DNA of 64,000 nucleotides from CAZHNW01 sp942491575 (lineage in GTDB: Bacteria > Spirochaetota > UBA4802 > UBA5550): the NCBI GenBank assembly GCA_942491575.1, contig CALOBT010000025.1, positions 558,001 through 622,000 of the forward strand, in the 5' to 3' direction. Shown in pieces: positions 25,406-34,376 of the stretch (position 1 is the first letter of the stretch; every line of letters starts with the position of its first letter). Position numbers and translations under genes: made by a program. The notes below the pieces were generated by a model that had not been told where the DNA came from, did not search any database, and was given only the letters and a program-made list of their open reading frames with translations.

Positions 25406-26356
25406 TTATACAATTTCCCATAGGGGGGCATATTTTCTTTCAGTAAGATCAAAATCCATCTTCTGCCGTGACTTATCCTCGTCTATAAACTGTGCAGAAA
25501 AGTTATCCGAGAGTTTTGCCCCCTTTTTCAGTTCTATGTATCCGTAATCGACCATCTGTTTAAAATAGGTCCTGATAATTCCAAAGGACATTTTCTGAAT
25601 CCCCACATCCCCGTGATGTTCGTGGTCATAGCGCCCAAGATTTACATCGGCAATTTTATAGTCTCCGATACTGGAATCGATATTTATCCCCGTCTCCACG
25701 CCATACATCTGCCAGAAGTGGACGCCGTTAAAAAAATCGAGGGTACCCGCCACCTCACCGGAAAGTGGATACGCCAGCTTTCTAAGGTTCTCCAGATCTT
25801 CGTGTTCGATAATTGAAAACAGGGGCTGTGCAACATATTTTTTTACACGGCCCATTTCCCGCCAGAAACTCGCCTTGGCGAAATCATATCCCTTCAGGAC
25901 AGCACCGGCGAGGCCAAGGACAAAATGAATCCCGAAATATTCTTTGACCACATCCGCATCCAGAAAAACAACTGTATATTTCGCCGGGTCATCACCCCGG
26001 GCAAAACCAGTATTTATATGATAGAGGAGTCGCCTCATATCGGCTCCCTTCCCCTTCTCCTTTTCCATATCGGGGACACTGAAATCGTTGCAGATAATTA
26101 CTTCCGTCCCTTCATAGGCTTCCTTTGCCCTTGTCTCGGTTAATTCACTGTCGGCCCCTGCCCGCCGGTGGGACAGGTAAATTTTATCAATTACAGAACC
26201 GATTTCATCCTGCAGGAGGGAAATCTTTTCAAAAATCAAATCAGCTTCCCTCTCGCCGAAGGTGGAAAAAACTACTATCAGCTTCGAATCTCCCTTTAAA
26301 TTTCTTACCTCTTCAAGATTGAAATCAGATGCGGTAAAGTTATTAACAGAGGACAT
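25406..26356 (-). CDS. Glycosyltransferase, glucosyl-3-phosphoglycerate synthase-like
   Basis: 316-aa GT-A-fold transferase. Motifs: VFLDADVV (metal-binding D-x-D in the nucleotide-sugar site), RKLAYPLSGEVAGTLDFF, which resembles the PLSGE loop of the GT81 enzymes that make glucosyl- or mannosyl-3-phosphoglycerate, and GVETGINID. Start at 26356 has GGAGA before it, better than the upstream ATG. Product of such enzymes is a compatible-solute precursor; here no phosphatase partner is adjacent, so the exact sugar and acceptor stay open. Converges with cydB. Confidence 0.7.
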   Translation of the reverse strand: MSSVNNFTASDFNLEEVRNLKGDSKLIVVFSTFGEREADLIFEKISLLQDEIGSVIDKIYLSHRRAGADSELTETRAKEAYEGTEVIICNDFSVPDMEKEKGKGADMRRLLYHINTGFARGDDPAKYTVVFLDADVVKEYFGIHFVLGLAGAVLKGYDFAKASFWREMGRVKKYVAQPLFSIIEHEDLENLRKLAYPLSGEVAGTLDFFNGVHFWQMYGVETGINIDSSIGDYKIADVNLGRYDHEHHGDVGIQKMSFGIIRTYFKQMVDYGYIELKKGAKLSDNFSAQFIDEDKSRQKMDFDLTERKYAPLWEIV

Positions 26357-26550
26357 ATCTATTCTCCATGGATAAATGGTATGGTACCTTCCACCATATG
26401 CCATTAAAAATATCCATTCAATACATTTTTGGCATGAATGCGAAGAAATTCCCCTGTGAAAAAAATATTTTTATCGTTGCTAAAAAGTAACATGTAATAT
26501 AATTGATTCTCATACAGTTAAAAACAATTCTTCATAATTAATAAATAACT

Positions 26551-26578
26551 TTTACCGGCAATTATTTTATGATATACT
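26551..26578 (+). promoter_or_regulatory. Promoter upstream of the UPF0182 gene
   Basis: TTTACC (26551-26556), 16 bp, TATACT (26573-26578); 55 bp before the ATG. The -35 is only partly matched. Confidence 0.4.
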
Positions 26579-26632
26579 ATCATATTACAGCTGCTAACAA
26601 TTTCCCTCACTGACATACAAGGAGAAGAGAGA

Positions 26633-29353
26633 ATGAACAAACGTGTTGTATGGATATTGATCGCTTTTTTTATTTTATATTTCACCCTTGGGAACACCTC
26701 TACATTCTATACCGATTATGAGTGGTTCAACATCAACAACGGACTCGATATTTTCTGGGTCCTTTTCTTCACCAAGTTCAATGTGAGCCTGATATTCGGC
26801 CTGATTTTTGTGGCACTATTTTTCCTGAATTTTCTCCTCATCAGGGCTCTCGGGGGCAAAGGAAGGATATTTACCAGCAACATATTAGACCGTCTGCAGC
26901 TGCCCATACTTGGGTCACCCAGACGTGCCCTCTTTGTAATACTGGCCATCGGTGTTATTGCCATGGGGATTATAATGGGATCTGCCGCTTCAGCATTCTG
27001 GAAGGAATACCTGATGTTTACCAACGGTGTCCCCTTCGAAGGATTTCCAAAGGATCCCATTTTCAACCTCGATATAGGATTTTATGTATTTTCCCTTCCA
27101 TTCTATAAATTCCTGTACGGATGGCTCATGTCATCCCTGGTAATTTTAACTATATTTTCTGTTGTTTTTCATTTTCTCAATGGGGGAATCTTTTTCGGAA
27201 ATACCAGGCTTGAATTTTCCCTCTTTTCCAGGGCCCACATTTCGACACTGCTCGCATTTCTAGTGACCCTTTACGGAATCGGCTACAGAATCGAAGCCTA
27301 TGATCTTCTTTTCTCCAAAATTGGAAAATTTTACGGTGCTGGATATACAGCAGTCAATGCCAACCTTATTGCCTATAATGTAGCGACCATTCTCTCCCTG
27401 GTCGCCGGGGCGCTGCTTCTTTTTAACATATTCAAAAGAAGCTTTAAACTCCCCATTATTGTCATGGCGGCACTGCTCCCAGCCTATTTCCTTATAGGTA
27501 TTGTCTATCCCGCCCTGCAGCAGAGATTTATCGTAGATCCCAATGAACTTGAAAAGGAAAAACCCTATATAAAGCATAATATTCAATACACCCGAATTGG
27601 ATATGACATCAATCGCATAAAGGAGATCCATTTCGCTAATAAAAAAAATCTCACCAACCAGGACATACGAAAAAATAAGGATACAATAGAAAACATCCGC
27701 CTCTGGGACTGGCGACCTTTGAAACAGACATACCGGCAGCTCCAGGAACTTAAACCATACTATAAGTTCATTGATGTAGATGTTGACCGCTACAAAATCA
27801 ATGATAAAAAAATTGCAGTTAATCTCTCTGCCCGGGAACTCTCGATAAAACAGCTGACCCGAAATACCCAGACGTGGCAGAACAGTCATCTCATTTATAC
27901 ACATGGTTACGGTGCGGTTCTCAGCCGTGTAGATAAGGTCACCTCTGAAGGACAGCCGGAAATGCTTATCTATGACATTCCGCCGAAAATGGACATCCCC
28001 ATTGAACTGAATCGGCCGGAAATCTACTTCGGCGAGCATAACAATGAATACGTCATTACCAATACGGACATCAAGCCTGGAGAGTTTGACTATCCCTCCG
28101 GTGATGAAAACAAATATACCACGTATCAGGGAAAGGGGGGCACCCTTCTTAATTCATTTTTCAAGAGACTCCTCTTTGCCATTTCTTTCAAGGATATCAA
28201 CCTGATCATCTCGGAAAGTATAAGCAATAAGAGCCGTATCCTGTACAGAAGAAACATTGTTGAAATGGTAAAGACCTATACGCCTTTTCTCGAAATCGAT
28301 GATGATCCCTATCTGGTAATATCCGAAGGAAAGATGTACTGGATGATCGATGCCTTCACTTCCACTGCCCAGTTCCCCTACTCGACCCCAATTCAGATCA
28401 GTAAAAAAAGGGTCAATTATATCCGTAACTCAGTAAAAATTGTCATCGATGCCTACAGTGGCAAAATGGACTACTATATTACCGATAAAAAAGATCCAAT
28501 CATCCGAACATACGCCAGGATGTTTCCCGGCATATTTAAAGAACTGGATAAAATGCCGAAAGACCTTCAATCGCATATTCGCTATCCCGACACACTCTTC
28601 AGTGTCCAGTCACATATGCTGCTCCGTTATCACATGACAGATCCCAACGTTTTCTATAACAATGAAGACGCCTGGCACTTCCCGCGTCAGATATATGAGA
28701 ACAGTGAAGAAACAGTGCAGAGCTACTATCTTGTAACTTCCCTTCCCGACGAGAAGGAGAGCGAGTTCATCCTGATAATGCCATTTACGCCCTACAAGAA
28801 GAACAACATGATCGCCTTCATGGTGGCAAAGTGTGATATGCCAAACTATGGTGAACTGAAACTCTATACCCTCCCAAAGGATAAACTGAGTTACGGTCCG
28901 CTGCAGATCGAAGCAAGAATCGACCAGACCCCGGAGATTTCAAAACAACTTACCCTCTGGAGTCAAAAGGGGTCCAGCGTAATCCGTGGCAATATGCTGG
29001 TGATACCCATCGAGGAATCAATTCTCTATATAGAACCCCTTTACCTGAAGGCTGAAACCAGTGAAATGCCCGAACTGAAGCGTGTTATAGTATCCTTTGC
29101 GGACAAAATAGTAATGGAAAAAGACCTCGCCTCAGCAATAGAAAAGATTTTCTACAAAGGCGACTATACGCTGGCGGAAGAAAAAGAACAGAAGGGAAAT
29201 TACCGGGAACGCCTTAACAACCTGGCAGGCAAGGCCCTCAGTCACTACAACCGTGCCGAACAGGCGATGCGGGGGGGCAAATGGAAAGAATACGGTGATG
29301 AGCTGAAACAGCTGAAAGAAATTCTAACTATTATGAAACAAATTAAAGAATGA
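26633..29353 (+). CDS. UPF0182 family membrane protein
   Basis: 906-aa protein of a widely conserved family of unknown function. Seven membrane helices in the first 310 residues, then a large extracytoplasmic domain of about 600 residues. Family wording is clear: LDIGFYVFSLPFYKF, VDPNELEKEKPYIKHNIQYTR, RHIPL-type motifs around YGEL and EARIDQTPEISKQL, and VIPIEESILYIEPLYL. AAGGAG before the ATG. The malQ start overlaps its stop by 4 bp (ATGA), so the two genes are translated together; a link between them is not known. Confidence 0.93.
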   Translation: MNKRVVWILIAFFILYFTLGNTSTFYTDYEWFNINNGLDIFWVLFFTKFNVSLIFGLIFVALFFLNFLLIRALGGKGRIFTSNILDRLQLPILGSPRRALFVILAIGVIAMGIIMGSAASAFWKEYLMFTNGVPFEGFPKDPIFNLDIGFYVFSLPFYKFLYGWLMSSLVILTIFSVVFHFLNGGIFFGNTRLEFSLFSRAHISTLLAFLVTLYGIGYRIEAYDLLFSKIGKFYGAGYTAVNANLIAYNVATILSLVAGALLLFNIFKRSFKLPIIVMAALLPAYFLIGIVYPALQQRFIVDPNELEKEKPYIKHNIQYTRIGYDINRIKEIHFANKKNLTNQDIRKNKDTIENIRLWDWRPLKQTYRQLQELKPYYKFIDVDVDRYKINDKKIAVNLSARELSIKQLTRNTQTWQNSHLIYTHGYGAVLSRVDKVTSEGQPEMLIYDIPPKMDIPIELNRPEIYFGEHNNEYVITNTDIKPGEFDYPSGDENKYTTYQGKGGTLLNSFFKRLLFAISFKDINLIISESISNKSRILYRRNIVEMVKTYTPFLEIDDDPYLVISEGKMYWMIDAFTSTAQFPYSTPIQISKKRVNYIRNSVKIVIDAYSGKMDYYITDKKDPIIRTYARMFPGIFKELDKMPKDLQSHIRYPDTLFSVQSHMLLRYHMTDPNVFYNNEDAWHFPRQIYENSEETVQSYYLVTSLPDEKESEFILIMPFTPYKKNNMIAFMVAKCDMPNYGELKLYTLPKDKLSYGPLQIEARIDQTPEISKQLTLWSQKGSSVIRGNMLVIPIEESILYIEPLYLKAETSEMPELKRVIVSFADKIVMEKDLASAIEKIFYKGDYTLAEEKEQKGNYRERLNNLAGKALSHYNRAEQAMRGGKWKEYGDELKQLKEILTIMKQIKE

Positions 29354-30885
29354 AAATAGACCGCTCCTTCGGAGTCCTTCAGCATATAACCAGTCTCCCG
29401 GGAAAAGGTGGAATCGGAACCCTGGGGGATGAGGCATACCGTTTTGCGGATTTTCTACACTCCGCAGGTGCCTCCTGCTGGCAGATTCTCCCACTGGGGC
29501 CCGTCTCGATGGTCCATGCCTGTTCGCCCTATACCTCGGCATCTACCTTTGCGGGGAACTGGCATCTCATCAGTGTAAAGAAACTCTCTGAAGAAGTCTG
29601 GTTTCGGGGGAAGTTTAAGGCGCCTGAACTCCCTGAAAAACATCAGGTTGACTATCAGAAAGCAATCGACCTGAAACTTCCCATTCTGCGGCAGTGCAGT
29701 GAGGAATTTTTTTCTAATGCAGAGGAATCGGAAATTCTCTCCTTTGAAAATTTCTGCAGCAGGGAAGCTTACTGGCTGGATGATTTTGTTCTTTTCTCGG
29801 TACTTTCAGATGAATACGGGACAGATGACTGGCAGCAGTGGCCGGCTCCGCTTTCTGATGCAGCACAGTATGCACTTGATGAGGCAGCCGTAAAATTTAA
29901 ACAGGAAATTATTTTCGAGAAATTCCTGCAGTATATTTTCTTTTCTCAATGGGGGAAGTTAAAAAAATACTGCAATAAACTCGGCATCAAAATGATCGGA
30001 GACATCCCCATCTATGTATCCCTTGAAGGTACAGATGCGTGGAGCCACAGGGAGATTTTCCAGCTTGATGATAAAACAGGCAGACCCGGCGCAGTATCCG
30101 GGGTCCCGCCGGATTACTTCAGTGAAACAGGCCAGAGATGGGGCAATCCCCTCTATCGATGGCTCAACCGGGATAATTCCCTCAACGATATTACCTTCTC
30201 CTGGTGGAAGCGGCGCATCAATCACCTGGTGGAACTTGTTGATCTCCTGCGCATTGATCATTTTCGGGGTTTTGAATCCTACTGGGCAATTCCTGCGGAT
30301 GAGCCCACGGCGATAGAGGGGAAATGGATTCCAGGGCCCGGGGTTCTCTTTTTTGACCGCCTGAGAGAAGAACTTGGGGACCTTCCCCTGATTGCAGAAG
30401 ACCTCGGAATCATTACCCGGCAAGTCGAAAACCTGCGTGACAGGTATGACCTTCCCGGAATGAAAATACTCCAGTTTGCCTTCGACTGGAACAATAAAAA
30501 CAGCTACCTCCCCCATAATATTACCAACAAGAACTGCATCCTCTATACCGGTACCCACGATAATAATACCACCAATGGCTGGTTCTACGAAGAGGGGATA
30601 AACAAAGAAACCCAAAAATATATAATGGAGTACCTGGGGACCGATAATTTCAGTGATGTACACTGGCAACTCATCCGCGCCGCCTTCAGAACTATTGCCG
30701 ATATGGTAATCATTCCCATGCAGGACATTCTCGGCTTCGGTTCAGAATTCAGGATGAACACCCCCGGAACCGTAGAAGGTAACTGGCTGTGGAAAGTCAC
30801 CTCAAATGATATAACCCCGGCACTTGCGGAGAAACTGAGAAAACTTGGTGAGATGTATAACCGGCTGCCTGCCCGCAGTCACTAG
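29350..30885 (+). CDS. malQ: 4-alpha-glucanotransferase (amylomaltase)
   Basis: 511-aa GH77 enzyme that transfers maltosyl and longer glucan units in cytoplasmic glycogen/maltodextrin metabolism. Active-site residues: the nucleophile Asp in LLRIDHFRGFESYW, the acid/base Glu in LIAEDLG, and the third Asp in YTGTHDNNT. N-terminal SLPGKGGIGTLGDEAYRF and the substrate loop DWNNKNSYLPHN are typical; about 500 aa is the usual bacterial length. Overlaps the UPF0182 gene by 4 bp. Confidence 0.96.
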   Translation: MKIDRSFGVLQHITSLPGKGGIGTLGDEAYRFADFLHSAGASCWQILPLGPVSMVHACSPYTSASTFAGNWHLISVKKLSEEVWFRGKFKAPELPEKHQVDYQKAIDLKLPILRQCSEEFFSNAEESEILSFENFCSREAYWLDDFVLFSVLSDEYGTDDWQQWPAPLSDAAQYALDEAAVKFKQEIIFEKFLQYIFFSQWGKLKKYCNKLGIKMIGDIPIYVSLEGTDAWSHREIFQLDDKTGRPGAVSGVPPDYFSETGQRWGNPLYRWLNRDNSLNDITFSWWKRRINHLVELVDLLRIDHFRGFESYWAIPADEPTAIEGKWIPGPGVLFFDRLREELGDLPLIAEDLGIITRQVENLRDRYDLPGMKILQFAFDWNNKNSYLPHNITNKNCILYTGTHDNNTTNGWFYEEGINKETQKYIMEYLGTDNFSDVHWQLIRAAFRTIADMVIIPMQDILGFGSEFRMNTPGTVEGNWLWKVTSNDITPALAEKLRKLGEMYNRLPARSH

Positions 30886-31019
30886 CACCCCTTTGCGTCT
30901 CCTATGCCCCCGTCATAATATACAGCAATCTCATCATTACCTTTCACTGATGTACTATTATCCATTCACCCTGGTGCTGAATTTTTTTTCCTTGACTTAT
31001 CCACGTATTTTATTAAATT

Positions 31020-31035
31020 GTAACCAATCGTTCAC
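31020..31035. promoter_or_regulatory. Operator 1 (imperfect) in front of the TetR gene
   Basis: GTAACCAATCGTTCAC matches the palindrome GTAACCA-nn-TGGTTAC, seen twice downstream, with two mismatches in the right arm. It lies 17 bp before the regulator's ATG and just after a TTGACT...TAAATT promoter-like pair, so autorepression is likely. Confidence 0.55.
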
Positions 31036-31051
31036 TTAAAGAGAATAACAC

Positions 31052-31750
31052 ATGGCTGACAAAACACGCATAAATGCTGAAGAACGCAGGCAAAGAATTA
31101 TTGAAGCGGCAAAACCCCTCTTTGCTGATAACGGGTTTAACGGTACCTCAATTCGTGACATTGCAAATGCGGCGGATGTATCAAATGCCCTCCTCTACAA
31201 GCATTTCCCCAGCAAGGAAGCCATGTATGAAGAGATCCTGGGGTATGCCGATTACTTAATTCCAAAAATTAAACAAAAATTTGAGATTCTTGAAACTTCG
31301 ACAGAAACCCTTGTTTTCATGTGCTATGCTTTTTACAGATTAATTCTATTTGAAGCGGGAGTGAACAATCTGGATCAGAAACGACACGAACGGCTCTTCT
31401 TTTACAGTCTCCTGGAAAATCTGGATTATGCCAGTAAAACCTTGAACCGCCTGCATGATGACTTTGAAAAAATATTATTGAACAACTACTACTATGCAGA
31501 AAAAAACGGCGATATTATTCATCCCGGAAGAAATATAAAAAACCGGTTCTGGTTCATGCATCACCTTGCCATGGGCCTGAATCTTTGTCATGTTTCAGGA
31601 GAGCCGGCTTTCAACTATACTACCACCTACAGGGAACTTGTTGAAGATGCCGTTTTCTTTGCACTGCGCGGCATCGGTCTGACTGATAAAGCGATAAAAA
31701 AATACTTTAAGCCGGAAAAACTGGAAAAACAAATAAGCACTTTACTGTAA
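31052..31750 (+). CDS. TetR-family transcriptional regulator
   Basis: 232-aa repressor-type regulator. N-terminal helix-turn-helix (RIIEAAKPLFADNGFNGTSIRDIANAADVS, then LLYKHFPSKEAMYEEIL); the C-terminal part would be the ligand-binding helical domain. Three copies of a GTAACCA palindrome lie before it, directly after it and before the M24 gene, so it probably controls itself and the whole cluster to about 39.5 kb. Ligand unknown; acyl-CoA compounds are a fair guess given the neighbours. Confidence 0.9.
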   Translation: MADKTRINAEERRQRIIEAAKPLFADNGFNGTSIRDIANAADVSNALLYKHFPSKEAMYEEILGYADYLIPKIKQKFEILETSTETLVFMCYAFYRLILFEAGVNNLDQKRHERLFFYSLLENLDYASKTLNRLHDDFEKILLNNYYYAEKNGDIIHPGRNIKNRFWFMHHLAMGLNLCHVSGEPAFNYTTTYRELVEDAVFFALRGIGLTDKAIKKYFKPEKLEKQISTLL

Positions 31751-31771
31751 TGATATTTTTTTACCCGACAA

Positions 31772-31787
31772 GTAACCAAATGGTTAC
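31772..31787. promoter_or_regulatory. Operator 2 for the TetR regulator
   Basis: GTAACCA-AA-TGGTTAC, both arms perfect, 27 bp before a small remnant gene with its own ribosome binding site (GGAG). Confidence 0.7.
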
Positions 31788-31813
31788 CTTGAACATAACA
31801 ACAGGAGTAGAGT

Positions 31814-32071
31814 ATGATTAAAAATGCTGATATAAGGCATTTATCCCAGGTTTCCAGGCATCACTGCAGCACGCTGGAAGCGGCAGAGGTGACAGCAGAA
31901 GCTGATGTTAAAAGCTTACTCCTGTATCACATTGGGCCGGGTATTCCGGGAAATCAGACATCTACAATGGCCCTGTCAGGATTTCAAAAAATACGGATTG
32001 CTTTTACCTGGAACCGGGCAGCACAGCAGGGAAACAGCAAAAGTATTCATATTTTTTTGCACAATAAGTAA
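31814..32071 (+). pseudogene. Remnant of a metallo-beta-lactamase-fold hydrolase (C-terminal piece)
   Basis: 85-aa frame. Its part CSTLEAAEVTAEADVKSLLLYHI has the shape of the C-terminal metal-site segment of MBL-fold enzymes of the ribonuclease Z/arylsulfatase-like branch (normally about H-x-S-x-x-x-A-x-x-A-x-x-A-G-V-K-x-L-x-L-x-H). The N-terminal HxHxDH core is missing, so it cannot be active. It has a ribosome binding site and sits behind operator 2, as though the promoter and 5' end remain while most of the gene was deleted. It might still be translated as a small protein. Confidence 0.5.
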
Positions 32072-32083
32072 CCATATGGTTAC
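32068..32083. promoter_or_regulatory. Operator 3 for the TetR regulator, perfect palindrome
   Basis: GTAACCATATGGTTAC is an exact 16-bp palindrome, 33 bp upstream of the M24 start codon and so placed to control the catabolic operon that follows. Confidence 0.75.
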
Positions 32084-32115
32084 TTTGTAAATCTTTTTTT
32101 GAGAAGGAGGACAAG

Positions 32116-33360
32116 ATGGCATTTGGTAAGTACGCAGTAGATTACGAACAGCGTGTCAATTATGACAGGCTCAGAAAAGAAAGACTGGACCGGGCCAAGG
32201 AGCAGTTGAACCAGTCGGGAGCAGGTGCAGTTATCACATGGGACGAGGCCAATATACGATACCTGACTTCCTACTATGTAACAACCCCCATGCGTCCCGC
32301 TGAAATGCAGTGTGTACTGCTTCCACGCAATGGTGAGCCGATCTTATTTGGTGGTGGCACCCCCTCAGAAACAGAGAGGCGGATGCCCTGGATGCAGGGG
32401 CGTGTCAAGCCGGGATTCCCCCCCTTTAAGGTGGTAGCTGCAAACGAGGATCACATTGCAGTTCAGGTCACCGTAGACATTATCGGCAAGCTTCTGGCAG
32501 ATTACGGCCTGGAAAAAGAGCCCCTTGCAATTGATGGCACTGTCTGCGGGGTTATCCTGGAACGGGCCTTCAAGAAGCGCGGAATCAATGTCATTCACGG
32601 CAAACCGATCCTGGATGCGGCACGTGTTATCAAGACAGAGGACGAAATAGAGCTTATGCGCATCACCTGCCAGAACTCTGAATCCGCCTTTGCCGCCATA
32701 GCCGATGCCATCAGGCCCGGTGTCAGGGAGTGTGACCTGGTCGGCATAGGCATAAAGGAACTGTATCATGAAGGTGCGGACCATACGGAAGATCTGGTCT
32801 GCTGTTCCGGCTACAATACCAATCCCTACGGCTGGTCCTTCACGGACAAGCCCCTCCGTCCCGGAGACCTGGTCTACATTGATGTGGACGGCAACTCCTA
32901 TCAGGGCTACAAATCCTGTGTCTACCGGACCTTCTGTGTCGGCAAGGCTACCCAGGAGCAGAAGGAACTCTACCAGGAATGTTACGAGATGCTTTATGGC
33001 GCAATCAACGTGATAAAGGAAGGTGCGACTAACCACGATGTTGCGGCAAAGTGGCCGGATTCACCGGAGTACTGGGGATTCAAAGACTGGGCGGAAGTAA
33101 TGCCCTATGCAGTGGGGCATGGACTCGGCCTTACCCTTCACGATCCTCCCGGTATCAGCCAGTACATGAAGACAATGGGACTGCCTCCCACAGAACTAAA
33201 AGCCGGAATGGTTATCGCCCTTGAAACTTATGCGGGACACAGGGGGGGAAAACACGGAGTGCGTCTTGAAGAGGATGTCCTTGTTACAAAAGACGGATTC
33301 GAAGTACTGTCACGATGGCCGATAAAGGAACTCATGGAGTGCTGGCTGCCATATAATTAG
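32116..33360 (+). CDS. M24-family (creatinase-like) protein with an altered metal site
   Basis: 414-aa pita-bread-fold protein, N-terminal creatinase domain plus M24 domain. Metal ligands of aminopeptidase P would be Asp, Asp, His, Glu, Glu. Here the first Asp (VYIDVDG) and the His (GHGLGLTLHD) and Glu residues (ALETY, RLEEDV) remain, but the second Asp is Cys in YKSCVYRT, where peptidases have Y-x-S-D-x-T-R-T. This and its place at the head of a small-molecule catabolic operon argue for a non-peptidase hydrolase or lyase (creatinase, DoeA and DddP are M24 relatives). AGAAGGAGG ribosome binding site. Confidence 0.85.
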   Translation: MAFGKYAVDYEQRVNYDRLRKERLDRAKEQLNQSGAGAVITWDEANIRYLTSYYVTTPMRPAEMQCVLLPRNGEPILFGGGTPSETERRMPWMQGRVKPGFPPFKVVAANEDHIAVQVTVDIIGKLLADYGLEKEPLAIDGTVCGVILERAFKKRGINVIHGKPILDAARVIKTEDEIELMRITCQNSESAFAAIADAIRPGVRECDLVGIGIKELYHEGADHTEDLVCCSGYNTNPYGWSFTDKPLRPGDLVYIDVDGNSYQGYKSCVYRTFCVGKATQEQKELYQECYEMLYGAINVIKEGATNHDVAAKWPDSPEYWGFKDWAEVMPYAVGHGLGLTLHDPPGISQYMKTMGLPPTELKAGMVIALETYAGHRGGKHGVRLEEDVLVTKDGFEVLSRWPIKELMECWLPYN

Positions 33361-33419
33361 AATTAAAAGCATAAGTATAAAATCATTTCATTCAATAAAA
33401 TTTATGAGAGGGACTCTAA

Positions 33420-34361
33420 ATGAAAAAAGAAGATATTAATAAAATTCTTGTTCTTGGGGCTGGAGTAATGGGCCACGGAATTGCTCAACTCTTTGCTCAG
33501 CATGATTACTCAGTAACACTTGTGGATACCAGTCAAGAGGTTCTCGATAAGGCTTATAGCCGAATAAAGGAGAGTCTTGAAGCACTGGTACGGCTGAGTG
33601 AAATGCCAGAAGAAAAGCCTGCTGATATAATGGGACGTATCGAGATGACAACGGATCTTGAAACCGCCGCCGCCGATGTAGACATGGTTATGGAAGCGGT
33701 ACCTGAAGTCGAAGAGATTAAGGAAAAGGTTTACAAAACTCTCGATAAAGTATGCCGTAAAGATGTTATCTTTGCCTCTAATACTTCCGGTCTTGAAATA
33801 TTCAGCTTTGTAGATGTTTCAAATCCCGCACGTTTTCTTGCAGCTCATTTTTTTGCACCTGCTCAAATCATTCCCCTCGTTGAAGTCTGTCCGGGACCAG
33901 ATACTGATCCTGAAATCTTAGACACAGTAACAGAAATCCTTAAAGATCTGGGAAAGGAGCCGGTAGTACTGGAGGAGTTTGTTCCTTCCTACATAGTCAA
34001 CCGTATCCAGAACTACATTGCCATGGCTGTATTCGAGATTCTCAACAATGACTGGGCAACTCCTGAGCAGATCGACAAGGCCGTTAAGGCAAGTCTCGGA
34101 GTGAGACTTCCGGTAGTGGGTGTTGTTCAAACAATGGACTTCAACGGTCTTGATCTTGTGAATGACATCATGAAAAGCAAGGGAGTAACCATGCCAATAA
34201 TTGATGATAAAGTAAAAAAAGGACACCTGGGAATAAAGACCTCAAAGGGATTCTTTGATTATGGCGGGAAGCCCGAAGCTGAGATGAGTGAAATAAGAGA
34301 CAGGCACTATCTACAGATGATTAATAATCTTAAAAACATCAATGGCTACGAGCCGCTTTAA
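33420..34361 (+). CDS. 3-hydroxyacyl-CoA dehydrogenase family protein
   Basis: 313-aa NAD-dependent dehydrogenase. Rossmann motif ILVLGAGVMGHGIAQLFA, the catalytic region ASNTSGLEI and AAHFFAPAQIIPLVEV (His of the Ser-His pair), and the C-terminal helical domain ending GKPEAEM. Length fits 3-hydroxybutyryl-CoA dehydrogenase and also L-carnitine dehydrogenase, which uses a free beta-hydroxy acid. Because a beta-keto acid cleavage enzyme follows 15 bp downstream, oxidation of a beta-hydroxy acid to the keto acid is the likely step. Confidence 0.9.
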   Translation: MKKEDINKILVLGAGVMGHGIAQLFAQHDYSVTLVDTSQEVLDKAYSRIKESLEALVRLSEMPEEKPADIMGRIEMTTDLETAAADVDMVMEAVPEVEEIKEKVYKTLDKVCRKDVIFASNTSGLEIFSFVDVSNPARFLAAHFFAPAQIIPLVEVCPGPDTDPEILDTVTEILKDLGKEPVVLEEFVPSYIVNRIQNYIAMAVFEILNNDWATPEQIDKAVKASLGVRLPVVGVVQTMDFNGLDLVNDIMKSKGVTMPIIDDKVKKGHLGIKTSKGFFDYGGKPEAEMSEIRDRHYLQMINNLKNINGYEPL

Positions 34362-34376
34362 AATAAGGAGATTGAA

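Noticed and set aside
27260..28039. 259-aa minus-strand frame inside the UPF0182 gene
   Set aside because: Antisense shadow of a long conserved membrane protein; no ribosome binding site or recognisable domain.
29959..30669. 236-aa minus-strand frame inside malQ
   Set aside because: Antisense to conserved GH77 motifs; no motif of its own.
32365..33036. 223-aa minus-strand frame inside the M24 gene
   Set aside because: Antisense shadow; the plus strand has operator, ribosome binding site and family motifs.
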